A stretch of 64,000 bases of DNA, from positions 61,399 to 125,398 of the forward strand of contig JAJPHN010000013.1 of NCBI GenBank assembly GCA_021325235.1. Direction: 5' to 3'. Below, one piece after another: positions 27,432 through 36,498 of this stretch (the stretch's first letter is position 1; each line of letters begins with the position of its first letter). The translations under genes and the position numbers were made by a program. Below the pieces are notes generated by a model that saw only the letters and a list, made by a program, of their open reading frames with translations, was not told the DNA's origin and made no database searches. Source of the stretch: Terriglobia bacterium. Lineage in GTDB: Bacteria; Acidobacteriota; Terriglobia; Bryobacterales; Bryobacteraceae.

Positions 27432-30400
27432 GTGGCTCTCCTTGCGCGAAGCGTTCAACCGTACGCTGCGGCTGCGCTCTCCTGCACTCTTTCCGCTTTC
27501 CTTTGGGCTGCGATCCCGCTTCGGGCAGCCGATATACCAGCCGATCTTAGGCTTCAGGTTCAGCAGCGCGAAGCCGCCGGCGATCTGAACGGCGCCGAAA
27601 ATCTGCTGAAGTCCCAGGCCGCCAACCCCGGCAATACAGCGGCCGTTGCGGCGCTGGCCGAATTTCTCGACCGTCATCAGAATAATGAAGCGCGCGCAAT
27701 GTATCTGCGCTGGGCCGCGGCTGAGTCCGATCCAGAAAAGAAAAAGCTGGCCATCCGGCAGGTCGTGCTCGACGATCTGCTGGCCGGCCGTCGCGACGAT
27801 CTGAACACCGATCTGGCCACTTATCGATCGGCCGGCGGCACTGACTTCAGCGCGCCCTCCACCCACGCCAGGCCGCTCCCGTATTCCACCGTCCTCATCC
27901 CGGGACCTCTGCCGTCGTTCGCGCGTATGGCCGCCCTGGCTCCGGATCTTGCACCCGAAGAGCTTCTGCCCGTGCTCGCTCGCAACGTGGTCACCAACGG
28001 CTTCGAGGCTTCCGGCAACGAAATGCTCCAGCCGACCGAGTATCTGCGCCTGCTCACGCGCTACATCGGCCAGGCTCGCGAGCTGCAGCAGCTCGCCAAC
28101 AAAGATCACAAAATCGTCATCCCGAACTGCGACAGCGAGCAGACCGGCAATCTGCTGAAAGTGCTCGGCTACCGCATGCGCGGAACCTGCGGCGCCGATA
28201 TCGTTCTCGAAACCGTGAATCCCACGCGCGCCTTTCTCACGGTTGATTCCGCTTTCCCGCTCACCCAGCTCGAGCAGGATCTGCGCGCCAATCATCCCTT
28301 TGAGCTGGCTTACGCGCCTACACCGATTCCTGTTCTGTACGACGCGCCCTACTGGATGTCCGCCGCCGGCCGCAACAACACCGGTGATTTCATCGATGCG
28401 TTTCTTTCGGACCCGTCGCTCTGCCGGTTGTATCTTGGCCTCTCTCATCTCGACCGCCAGACAGCCGATCTTCTCCGCCGCCAGGCGCCTCCGGCGCGGC
28501 TGAAAATCTTCGCGCATGTGCTCGATTTCTACGGCGGCATGTTTCAGGTGCGCAATGGAGCAGCCGTGGTTCCCGGATCGGCGAAGACCTGGGCCTCACT
28601 GACCGGCGCTTCGCCCAGCAATCCCGGAGCATTCTTTGAAAAGCTGATCTCGACAGATGACGGCTGGCTGGCCAGCTATTTCGATGCCCTCTCCCGCATC
28701 CAGGGCCCGGCCGCGGCTTACCTCACCACTCCCGATCATCTGCGCCGCTTCTACGAGGCGCTGCGCGGCAAAGTAACCAGCCCCGGCCCGGCTCGACCCG
28801 TCTTCCGCTCGAGCACCGAGCTCATGCTGCTGACCACTTCGCTTCGTATTGATCCGAATGGCGAGCCGCACATTCCGGGCAACCTCGAGGTCTGGCGCAG
28901 TCTTTTCATTAAGCATCCGCACGGCAAATACGACGGCAAGCTGACCCGTTCCGCCAACAGCTGGCGCTCGAGCGACGATCTGCTCGAAGCGCTCTTCGGA
29001 TTGAGTCGCAAAACTGTCGAAAATGAGCCGCTGCGCATGTTCCTGGCTCTGAGCGACATCGATCGCAACCGCACCAAGCCGATTTCTCCACAGCTTGCGT
29101 CCCGCCTGATCAACAACTACCGCGCGTATGGTGCGCAGTACGTCGTATTTGCCGACGCGCCAGCCTTGAGCGAGGCATCCATCGGCCGCTATGTCGATCT
29201 CTTTGGCCAGACGATGGGCATCCGCAACATGCTGCTGCGCGCCGATACGCTCGCCACTCTGCAATCGCTCGTCGAATTGTGGCGCATTCTGTGCCGCGAC
29301 GGCGCCATTCCGCAAACGAAGCAGGATGCCTCGTTCAGCAAGCTCATCGAGCCTTTCGGGGAAAGCCCGAACGAGAGCGAACTGTTCCAGGCCGGACGCG
29401 CCGGCATCGACCTTCTGCTCGCTTCGGCGGAGGCGCCCGGCAGCGGTCCGCGCCAGGAGCGGCTGGTGGAGTTGCTCGTCGGCCACGTGCGTAACGAAGG
29501 CGGCAGCCTCACTTCGCCGGCAGAAAATTTCCTGCGCATTTTCGATGCCCAGGATCTGGTGCCGCTCGATAATCTCTTCTCGCTCGCCGACCACGTCAAC
29601 AACAAAGCCGCGGCTGCAAAAGATATCAAGCTCATCGCAGCGCAGCTCAGCCGTCTCGAAGAAGCGCAATCGCTTAAGGGCACGATCTCATCGGCGGAGA
29701 AGAACTTCTACACCGTCGGCTACTGGAGCGAGCGCCATATCGATCAGGAACAGAAGCTCGATCTCGACGAGTTCGGTAAGGCTTCTGAAAAGAAGGATGC
29801 GCGCGCGGCGCTGGAGCCGCTGCTCCGCGACACTCTGGTCGGCCTGGTTTATTGCTACTACGCTCCGCCCGGAGCGCAGATTCTGCTGACCAACCCGTCG
29901 TTCGTGCGCAACCACGACTTCATCGGCCCGGAAGGACTCGCCGCAGAGTGGCGCTCCACCGAAGTGTCAGGCAGCGGGTGGCCCGCAAGTTCGGGTGGCC
30001 GGCTTACCGGTTCCATGGTCTCGGTGCCGTACGCGTTGGCCGAAGCCGAGCAGAATTTCCTCACTCCGACACGCGAGCAGGCGCTGATCTGGGCCGATCT
30101 CGTTCCCCAGCTCATTGTCGACGTCACCGTCACACGCTGGCGCAATGTCACCGCCGATCAGGTACGCTGGGTCGCGCTGCATGTCCGCCGCGGGCGCGAC
30201 CTGCTGCTGGCGACCGCGCTTGACCCCGCCATCGAACCGCAGGTTCTGGACGCGCTGCGCCGCTATGAGCTTCCCGGGCGCGTCGAGAAGATCGCCGATG
30301 AGCTGCATGAAGGGCACTATCAGCACGCCCTGGAGCAGGTTCCGATCTCCATTCTCTATGCCATTTCCGAGGACGCGGCTCTGAAGCATCTGGTACCCGA

Positions 30401-30812
30401 TGTTCCGAGCGAACAGATCGCTGCGCTCGAAGCTGAGCAGAAGCCGGAACTGTCGGCGCCCGCCATCTCGCGTGTCTTCGGCACACCCAAGCCGACGCTC
30501 ACGCACTCCTATCAGCCCGGCCTGCTCTATCTGCGGATGTTCCCCACGCTGATGGGCTACTCGAGCCGCATCCTGGCGGAGACCTGGGAATCGGACAACC
30601 TTTACTTCGCCGAGCTTGCTGACGAAGCCGCCGTGCCCGTCCAGCAGCTCGATACCTATGTGCCGCAGTGGAACCGTGCGGCTATTGAAAACATCTTTGC
30701 CACGCATCTCGAAGACTGGCCGGCCATCCTGCGCTCCCTTGAAATCGTGGGCCGCGAAGTGCGCCAAAACGAAAATCCGGCCGTTCATCTGGCGAGATCG
30801 GAGAATCAGTAA
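27432..30812 (+). CDS. Very large secreted protein of unknown function, partner of VWFA protein
   Basis: 1126 residues from GTG 27432, preceded by a purine-rich GGGGGAA. The N-terminus has a signal peptide to about residue 33 (LSAFLWAAIPLRAADIP). A helical TPR-like segment (about 35-110) is followed by about 1000 residues with no domain I recognise. These are largely alpha-helical, with few cysteines and no membrane segment. The next gene starts 4 bp after the stop and encodes a VWFA-related protein, an arrangement I associate with acidobacterial genomes. A role in envelope-surface assembly is a guess. Confidence 0.78.
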   Translation: MALLARSVQPYAAAALSCTLSAFLWAAIPLRAADIPADLRLQVQQREAAGDLNGAENLLKSQAANPGNTAAVAALAEFLDRHQNNEARAMYLRWAAAESDPEKKKLAIRQVVLDDLLAGRRDDLNTDLATYRSAGGTDFSAPSTHARPLPYSTVLIPGPLPSFARMAALAPDLAPEELLPVLARNVVTNGFEASGNEMLQPTEYLRLLTRYIGQARELQQLANKDHKIVIPNCDSEQTGNLLKVLGYRMRGTCGADIVLETVNPTRAFLTVDSAFPLTQLEQDLRANHPFELAYAPTPIPVLYDAPYWMSAAGRNNTGDFIDAFLSDPSLCRLYLGLSHLDRQTADLLRRQAPPARLKIFAHVLDFYGGMFQVRNGAAVVPGSAKTWASLTGASPSNPGAFFEKLISTDDGWLASYFDALSRIQGPAAAYLTTPDHLRRFYEALRGKVTSPGPARPVFRSSTELMLLTTSLRIDPNGEPHIPGNLEVWRSLFIKHPHGKYDGKLTRSANSWRSSDDLLEALFGLSRKTVENEPLRMFLALSDIDRNRTKPISPQLASRLINNYRAYGAQYVVFADAPALSEASIGRYVDLFGQTMGIRNMLLRADTLATLQSLVELWRILCRDGAIPQTKQDASFSKLIEPFGESPNESELFQAGRAGIDLLLASAEAPGSGPRQERLVELLVGHVRNEGGSLTSPAENFLRIFDAQDLVPLDNLFSLADHVNNKAAAAKDIKLIAAQLSRLEEAQSLKGTISSAEKNFYTVGYWSERHIDQEQKLDLDEFGKASEKKDARAALEPLLRDTLVGLVYCYYAPPGAQILLTNPSFVRNHDFIGPEGLAAEWRSTEVSGSGWPASSGGRLTGSMVSVPYALAEAEQNFLTPTREQALIWADLVPQLIVDVTVTRWRNVTADQVRWVALHVRRGRDLLLATALDPAIEPQVLDALRRYELPGRVEKIADELHEGHYQHALEQVPISILYAISEDAALKHLVPDVPSEQIAALEAEQKPELSAPAISRVFGTPKPTLTHSYQPGLLYLRMFPTLMGYSSRILAETWESDNLYFAELADEAAVPVQQLDTYVPQWNRAAIENIFATHLEDWPAILRSLEIVGREVRQNENPAVHLARSENQ

Positions 30813-30816
30813 ACCC

Positions 30817-31836
30817 GTGAAAACAGCATTTCGAATTGGAACTGTTCTGTCGCTGGCCGGGATTGCGGCCGGACTTGTCACGCTGCGCGCCCAGGATAGC
30901 GATCAGCCCACGTTTCATGTCAAAGTCGACATGGTCGTGCTCAGCTTCACCGTCACCGACAACAAGGGACATTATGTGAACGGGCTGAAGCCGAAGGATT
31001 TCAAAGTTTACGAAGACGACATTCCGCAGAAGCTGGCCACCTTTGCGGAAGGCAACCACGCGCCGTTGCAGGTGCTCGATAACGGCGAGACCAAGCCCTT
31101 GCATAATGCACCGCAGGAAGCAAGCAACGGCCTCACCGATCCGAACGCGGTCGATCTGCGCGCCGATTCGGCCGGCGCGAACGTCTTCGTGCTCTTCGAT
31201 ACGAGCAATTACATGTATCGCGGCTTCGTCTACGCCTCCGACGCCATTGCCGATTTCATTCGCGGGCTCGATCGCGCCGATTCCGTCGCGGTCTACACCT
31301 ACAGCCGGAATCTCAATCGGGCCGTTACGCTGAATCGCGATCGAATCAACGCCATTGCGGGTTTGCGCAAGGCCGTCGCCGGCGACGATTCCGCGCTCTA
31401 CAATTGCCTGCTACTCACTCTGCGCGATGCTGCCAAGGTGCCCGGCCGCAAAGTCGTCATCGTTTTCTCGAACGGCCCGGATAACGCCAGCATGGTTGCA
31501 CCCGACGATGTCCGCGCGGTAGCGGAAGACGAAGGCATTCCGATCTATGTGATCTCGACCAGCGAAATAAACAAGGATCCGCTTTCGAGCACGATTTTCA
31601 AGCGCATCTCGACGAACACCGGCGGCAAGACTTATTTCGCCAAGACCTGGCAGAAACAGGTCGAGGCGTTTGAATCGATTCGCGAAGATCTCGGCAACAG
31701 CTACGTCGTAACCTACTATCCGCAGCCGAATCCGAACGAGGGTTTTCGCCGCATCCGCGTCGAACTGACCGACGAAGCCATGCGCAAATACAAAGTGCGC
31801 GCGCGCCCCGGCTACCGTCCGCAGCGCGGAATCTAA
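30817..31836 (+). CDS. VWFA-related domain secreted protein
   Basis: 339 residues from GTG 30817, 4 bp after the previous stop. A signal peptide to about residue 27 (IAAGLVTLRAQ) precedes VDMVVLSFTVTDNKGHYVNGLKPKDFKVYED, the conserved opening of acidobacterial VWFA-related proteins. A von Willebrand A fold follows (FVLFDTSNYMYRGF, VVIVFSNGPDN). The metal site reads DTSNY instead of DxSxS, so metal ligation may be weakened. The C-terminus VRARPGYRP is typical. Such proteins are thought to mediate protein-protein contacts in the envelope; the partner is probably the 1126-residue neighbour. Confidence 0.87.
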   Translation: MKTAFRIGTVLSLAGIAAGLVTLRAQDSDQPTFHVKVDMVVLSFTVTDNKGHYVNGLKPKDFKVYEDDIPQKLATFAEGNHAPLQVLDNGETKPLHNAPQEASNGLTDPNAVDLRADSAGANVFVLFDTSNYMYRGFVYASDAIADFIRGLDRADSVAVYTYSRNLNRAVTLNRDRINAIAGLRKAVAGDDSALYNCLLLTLRDAAKVPGRKVVIVFSNGPDNASMVAPDDVRAVAEDEGIPIYVISTSEINKDPLSSTIFKRISTNTGGKTYFAKTWQKQVEAFESIREDLGNSYVVTYYPQPNPNEGFRRIRVELTDEAMRKYKVRARPGYRPQRGI

Positions 31837-32585
31837 AGCTTTCCCGAAATCAGATTTCCGCAGGGCACGAAGCCGGCCTTCTGCAGGGTTCGCCGGCTCG
31901 CTTCATTACGCACATTGCAGCGCGCTGCCGGCACACTTCCGCCTTCGCGGCAGGCTGCTTTTAACTCCTGCACGAGATAAGTGCCAAGACCGCGACGGCG
32001 AAACGATTCCGCGATTTTCATATAGACATCGCCGTAGGGGCGATTGTAGTGAAACAAGACACCTCCGGCACCCGCCAGTTGGCCGCCCACTTCGAGCACC
32101 CACCCTGCTCCTTCGTCCAGCTCCAGCCGCATCAGCTCTTCGACGTCTGCTGCCGTTCGCCGGCGAACACGCGCGCCCGGAATCTGATGGGAAGTCGCAA
32201 AACCATCTCCGAAAAGAATCGCTTCCGCTTCAATCTCGCGGGAGTAGGTGTGCAGCATTGTCGAGAGCATCTGGTCGTTCGTCTGCGTCTCAATCTTCGG
32301 AGGGCGGCAGGCGGCCAGCAGCGTCTCGAATGCTTCGAAGATCCGGCTCCTGTGTTCCGGCAAGACATAAAACTCGTATGGTGCGGCTGATTCGCGCCAT
32401 GGCCCGCCCACTGCTACCGATCCGTAGCCGGCGAGCGAGGCGTCAAGCTCGAGCGCATATTCCTCGCTCCAGCCCGGCCGCGCGTGAAGCGAGTCATGAA
32501 TGACCTGGCAGTTCATTTCGGCCCGGTACGCGTCGCGCATTTCCGCGATCTCGTCGAATGCGCAGCGCCGGGCCGAAAATGGCAC
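31833..32585 (-). CDS. GNAT-family N-acetyltransferase
   Basis: 250 residues. The GNAT domain is in the C-terminal half (about 130-250): GWVLEVGGQLAGAGGVLFHYN, then ESFRRRGLGTYLVQELKAAC with the acetyl-CoA pyrophosphate loop R-R-x-G-L-G, and NEASRRTLQKAGFVPCG. The N-terminal half resembles a degenerate second GNAT fold. The acyl acceptor is unknown. The last codons overlap the VWFA gene by 4 bp tail-to-tail. It is divergent from polA with 44 bp between starts. Confidence 0.83.
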   Translation of the reverse strand: MPFSARRCAFDEIAEMRDAYRAEMNCQVIHDSLHARPGWSEEYALELDASLAGYGSVAVGGPWRESAAPYEFYVLPEHRSRIFEAFETLLAACRPPKIETQTNDQMLSTMLHTYSREIEAEAILFGDGFATSHQIPGARVRRRTAADVEELMRLELDEGAGWVLEVGGQLAGAGGVLFHYNRPYGDVYMKIAESFRRRGLGTYLVQELKAACREGGSVPAARCNVRNEASRRTLQKAGFVPCGNLISGKL

Positions 32586-32629
32586 ACCTCATCTTATCCG
32601 GACACGCCCGCCTTGCTCTTATCCTAAAG

Positions 32630-35188
32630 ATGTTGCCCACGCCTCGCCTGTTTCTGATCGATAGCTTCGGCTTTATCTTTCGCGCCTATCATGCCCGGGC
32701 GCGCAGCGGAGCACCGCCCATGCGCACCACCACCGGGCTCTCCACTGAGGCCATCTACATCTTTGGCAACATGCTGCGCAAGCTCATGACGAGCTTCAAA
32801 CCCGATTACATCGCCGCTATTTTCGAGAGCAGCGAGCCCACCTTCCGCTCCGAGAGCTTCGCCGAGTACAAGGCCAACCGCTCTGAAATGCCGCAGGATC
32901 TCGGGCCGCAGATTCCTTACATTCGCCGGCTGCTGGAGGCGATGAACATCCCGATCCTCGAATTTCCCGGCTATGAGGCCGACGACGTGATCGGCGCTAT
33001 CGCCTGCCGCAAACAGCCGAAACCGCTCGAAGTGGTCATCGTCTCGAGCGATAAGGACATGCTGCAGCTCGTCAACGATCGCGTCTTCATGCTCAATCCC
33101 ATGAAGGACGACGAGTGGTACGACGCAGCCAAGGTCGAGCAGTTCATGGGCGTGAAACCATCGCAGGTGGCCGATCTGCTGGCGCTTAAAGGCGATTCCA
33201 TTGACAACATTCCGGGTGCGCCCGGCATCGGCGATAAAGGCGCGAAGGACATCATCACGCGTTTCGGTTCGGTGGAAGCGGCGCTCGAGCGCGCGGCCGA
33301 GGTCGAGCGCAAAATGTATCGTGAAAGCCTGCAAAACCACCGCGATCAGATCCTGCTCAGCAAACAGCTCGCGACGATTCATACCGAAGTGCCGATCGAA
33401 TTCGATCTGGTCGCATTGCGGGCGCAGCCGGCACATTTCTCCGCCCTGAAAGCGATCTACAAAGAGCTCGAATTTTTCTCTCTGCTCAAAGATCTGCCGC
33501 CTGAAGACGACAGCGCCTCGCGCGATTACGCCGTTCTGAACGAAGACGGCGCAATTCGCGAGTGGCTGGCGCAGCGAAAAGAAAACGAGCCAATCGCCAT
33601 CGCAATCGATTCCGTCAACGGCTTCCTCGGGCTTGCGTACAAGGTCGGCCAGGGCCGCGCCATTCCGCTTTCGGCGCTTGAGTCCGTGCGCGAAATGCTC
33701 GAATCCGAGGCGATTCCGAAAATCGTACACGACGTCAAAGCCTTTCTTGGTACTTCGCGAATACTCGGCATCACGCCACGCAATCTGGCCGAAGACGCCA
33801 TGCTCTACGCGTTTTTGATTCATGCTGATCCGGGCGGCTGTTCGCCCGAAGCATTGGCGGAACGGCTGCTCGATCGCAAGTTAAACGCCGCCGCAGAGCA
33901 GCAGGCCGAAGCGACGCTGGCCGCCATCGAAATCCTGCGCCCCGGCATCGATTCCCAGGAGCTTCGCAGCGTCTACAACGAGATCGATCTGCCGCTTGCG
34001 CCGGTGCTCGCCCAGATGGAGGCGAACGGGATCCGCGTCGATACAGCCGTGCTCGCCGAATTATCGACCCGGCTGGCGGAGCGCGCCGACAAGATCGCCG
34101 AGCAGATCTATGCCGACGCCGGCCATCCGTTCAACATCAATTCCCCGCAGCAGCTCGGCAAAGTGCTGTTTGAAGAGCTGAACCTGCCCACGCCCGTGAA
34201 GTACGGCAAAGGCAAAGTGATCTCGACCGCGGCCGACGTGCTCGAAGGGCTCGCGCCTGCTTATCCGGTGGCCCAGCGGGTGCTGGATTACCGCCAGCTC
34301 ACAAAGCTCAAGGGCACCTACATCGACGCCCTGCCGCAGCTCATTAACCCGCGGACCGGCCGCATCCATACCACCTTCAACCAGGCGGGTGCGGCCACCG
34401 GCAGGCTTTCGTCGTCGAATCCGAACCTGCAGAACATCCCGATTCGCACCGAAGAAGGGCGCGAAATCCGGGCCGCGTTCATTCCGGAGGAGGGCTGGGA
34501 GCTCGTAGCCGCCGATTATTCACAGATTGAGCTACGGCTGCTGGCGCACATGTCCGAGGATCCGGTGCTGGTCGAGTCTTTCCGGAACAGTGAAGATATC
34601 CACACTCGCACCGCGGCCGAGGTCTTCAAGGTCGATCCCCTGATGGTGAACCCGGATATGCGCCGGGCGGCGAAAGCGGTCAATTTCGGCATTGTCTATG
34701 GACAAACGCCATTCGGGCTGGCACAGACGCTCTGCATCGACCGCAAGGAAGCCGAGCTGTACATTCGCCGCTACTTCGAACGGTACGCCGGCGTACGCGA
34801 GTTCATCGACCGAACCATTGACGAGGTGCGCAAGAGCGGGGTCGCCAAAACGCTGCTGGGACGCCGCCGTCCGATCCCGGATATGAACAGCCGCAACCCG
34901 TCGGCGCGCAATTTTGCCGAACGAACTGCCGTCAATACGCCGCTGCAGGGCACGGCCGCCGACCTGATCAAGCTCGCCATGATTCGCGTTTCACACTTGC
35001 TCGAAAAAAATAAAATGCGCTCCCGCATGCTCTTACAGGTACACGACGAACTCGTCTTCGAGACTCCTTCAGACGAAAAAAACGAACTGACCGCGCTGGT
35101 GAAGCACGAGATGGAAAATGTTTATCCGCTCTCGGTGCCGCTGGTGGTCGAAGTGGGAACTGGGCCGAACTGGAGAGACGCAAAGTGA
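32630..35188 (+). CDS. polA: DNA polymerase I
   Basis: 852 residues from ATG 32630 (MLPTPRLFLIDSFGFIFRAYHA). An upstream in-frame ATG lies across the divergent GNAT start and is not used. Domains are a 5'-3' flap nuclease (about 1-290; YKANRSEMP, YEADDVIG, SSDKDMLQL), a 3'-5' exonuclease-like domain (about 320-470) and the polymerase. Polymerase motifs A (DYSQIELRLLAHMSED), B (RRAAKAVNFGIVYGQ) and C (LQVHDELVFE) are intact. In the middle domain the DxE of Exo I is replaced by DSV, so proofreading is probably lost. It fills gaps and removes RNA primers. The stop overlaps the next gene's start. Confidence 0.95.
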   Translation: MLPTPRLFLIDSFGFIFRAYHARARSGAPPMRTTTGLSTEAIYIFGNMLRKLMTSFKPDYIAAIFESSEPTFRSESFAEYKANRSEMPQDLGPQIPYIRRLLEAMNIPILEFPGYEADDVIGAIACRKQPKPLEVVIVSSDKDMLQLVNDRVFMLNPMKDDEWYDAAKVEQFMGVKPSQVADLLALKGDSIDNIPGAPGIGDKGAKDIITRFGSVEAALERAAEVERKMYRESLQNHRDQILLSKQLATIHTEVPIEFDLVALRAQPAHFSALKAIYKELEFFSLLKDLPPEDDSASRDYAVLNEDGAIREWLAQRKENEPIAIAIDSVNGFLGLAYKVGQGRAIPLSALESVREMLESEAIPKIVHDVKAFLGTSRILGITPRNLAEDAMLYAFLIHADPGGCSPEALAERLLDRKLNAAAEQQAEATLAAIEILRPGIDSQELRSVYNEIDLPLAPVLAQMEANGIRVDTAVLAELSTRLAERADKIAEQIYADAGHPFNINSPQQLGKVLFEELNLPTPVKYGKGKVISTAADVLEGLAPAYPVAQRVLDYRQLTKLKGTYIDALPQLINPRTGRIHTTFNQAGAATGRLSSSNPNLQNIPIRTEEGREIRAAFIPEEGWELVAADYSQIELRLLAHMSEDPVLVESFRNSEDIHTRTAAEVFKVDPLMVNPDMRRAAKAVNFGIVYGQTPFGLAQTLCIDRKEAELYIRRYFERYAGVREFIDRTIDEVRKSGVAKTLLGRRRPIPDMNSRNPSARNFAERTAVNTPLQGTAADLIKLAMIRVSHLLEKNKMRSRMLLQVHDELVFETPSDEKNELTALVKHEMENVYPLSVPLVVEVGTGPNWRDAK

Positions 35189-35805
35189 AGAAGCTCACGC
35201 TTGTAGTTGCATTGGCTTTGAATTTTCTGTCGTGCGGGAGCCACGAAACGGGCAAGATGGAGCGCGGGCCCGACCAGTACAAAGTGCAACTCGAGACCAC
35301 CAAGGGGCCGGTGGTGATCCTGGTGCACCGCGACTGGTCGCCGATCGGCGCCGATCATTTTTACGAACTGGTGAAAGCGCATTTCTACGACAAAAACGCC
35401 TTCTACCGGGCGCTGAAGGGCTTTGTCGTGCAGTGGGGGATCAACGGCGATCCGGCCAAAAACAAAAAATGGCAGGATATCTCGATTGCGGACGATCCGC
35501 CCAAGGTGCCGAACAAAGTGGGAACGGTGGTTTTTGCCAAGAGCAGCGAGCCGCATTCACGTACCACGCAACTGTTCATCAATCTGGGCGATAACAGTGC
35601 ATCGCTCGATCCTCAGGGGTTCACACCGTTTGGCGAAGTGATCCAGGGCATGGACAACGTGATGAAGATCAACACCGAATATGGCGAAATGGCGCCGAAC
35701 GGCAGCGGGCCGAATCCGGCGGCGATCTCCGATATCGGCAACGACTATCTCGAAGAACATTTTCCCCGGCTCGATTACATCCGCACCGCCCGTATCGTTC
35801 CGTAG
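35185..35805 (+). CDS. Lipoprotein cyclophilin-type peptidyl-prolyl isomerase
   Basis: 206 residues from GTG 35185, overlapping the polA stop by four bases (GTGA). The leader ends with a lipobox FLSC (Cys17), so it is likely a membrane-anchored lipoprotein. The cyclophilin fold follows: FYRALKGFVVQWGINGDP, GTVVFAKSS, TTQLFINLGDN and FTPFGEVIQGMD. The Phe/Met/Gln pattern around the active site is altered compared with human cyclophilin A (VQWGINGDP for IQGGDFT), as in several bacterial relatives. It isomerises prolyl bonds of envelope proteins. Confidence 0.9.
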   Translation: MKKLTLVVALALNFLSCGSHETGKMERGPDQYKVQLETTKGPVVILVHRDWSPIGADHFYELVKAHFYDKNAFYRALKGFVVQWGINGDPAKNKKWQDISIADDPPKVPNKVGTVVFAKSSEPHSRTTQLFINLGDNSASLDPQGFTPFGEVIQGMDNVMKINTEYGEMAPNGSGPNPAAISDIGNDYLEEHFPRLDYIRTARIVP

Positions 35806-35882
35806 AGCGGAACTGCTTTCCGTAAACTTCCCAGCACGTAAGAAGCAGCGCTTGTGCGTCCACGTGTCGAGGAGATTACAGA

Positions 35883-36446
35883 ATGCCCGCATTGGACGAG
35901 ATTCTTGTGGAAGAACTGCAGGACCTGCTGCATGCCGAAAATCAGTTGGTGAAGGCGCTGCCGAAGATGGCGAAGGCTGCGCGGGATCCGAAGCTGCGCG
36001 AGGCTTTCCAGACGCACCTGGAAGAGACGAAGGGGCACGTGGAGCGGCTCAAGCAGGCGTTCGAGCTCTTAGGCGCCAAGGCAAAGGCGAAGCCGTGCAA
36101 GGGGATGCAGGGGCTGGTCGAGGAGGGCCAGGAGATCATCGCCGAGGGCAAGGAGAAAGAAGAAGCCGTGGCTGATCTGGCGCTGGCTGGAGCCGCCCAG
36201 AAAGTGGAGCATTACGAAATCTCCGGCTACGGAACGCTGCGCACGGTGGCGGAACGCGCGGGCCATACCAAAGTCGCCAAACTGCTGGCGCAGACGCTGG
36301 CCGAGGAAGAGAAGACCGACAAGCTGCTGACCGAACTTTCGGCGCCGCTGCTGGAGCAGGCGAGCCAGGGCGAAGAAGAAGAGCCGGAAGAGGAAGACGA
36401 GCAGCAAGCGTCGAAATCGCGCCGCTCCTCGCGCAGCGGACGCTAA
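35883..36446 (+). CDS. DUF892 (YciE/YciF) ferritin-like protein
   Basis: 187 residues. Residues 1-160 match the DUF892 four-helix ferritin-like family: LVEELQDLLHAENQLVKALPKMAKAA, then HLEETKGHVERLKQAFELLG, CKGMQGLVEEGQEII and VEHYEISGYGTLRTVAE. The Glu/His residues suited to metal binding are in HLEETKGH and EHYEISGYG. The tail is highly acidic then basic (EEEEPEEEDEQQASKSRRSSRSGR), longer than in the enterobacterial proteins. It is associated with stress in other bacteria; biochemical role unknown. It is a single gene with its own leader. Confidence 0.9.
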   Translation: MPALDEILVEELQDLLHAENQLVKALPKMAKAARDPKLREAFQTHLEETKGHVERLKQAFELLGAKAKAKPCKGMQGLVEEGQEIIAEGKEKEEAVADLALAGAAQKVEHYEISGYGTLRTVAERAGHTKVAKLLAQTLAEEEKTDKLLTELSAPLLEQASQGEEEEPEEEDEQQASKSRRSSRSGR

Positions 36447-36498
36447 CTCGGCAGGCCCGCGGGGCCCGGTTTGGTACAAACAAGTCGGAGCCCCCTTA

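Noticed and set aside
27339..29669. Long minus-strand frames (392 and 357 codons) opposite the 1126-residue protein
   Set aside because: No motifs, no ribosome-binding sites, and amino-acid use typical of antisense frames. The plus-strand frame has a signal peptide and operon partner.
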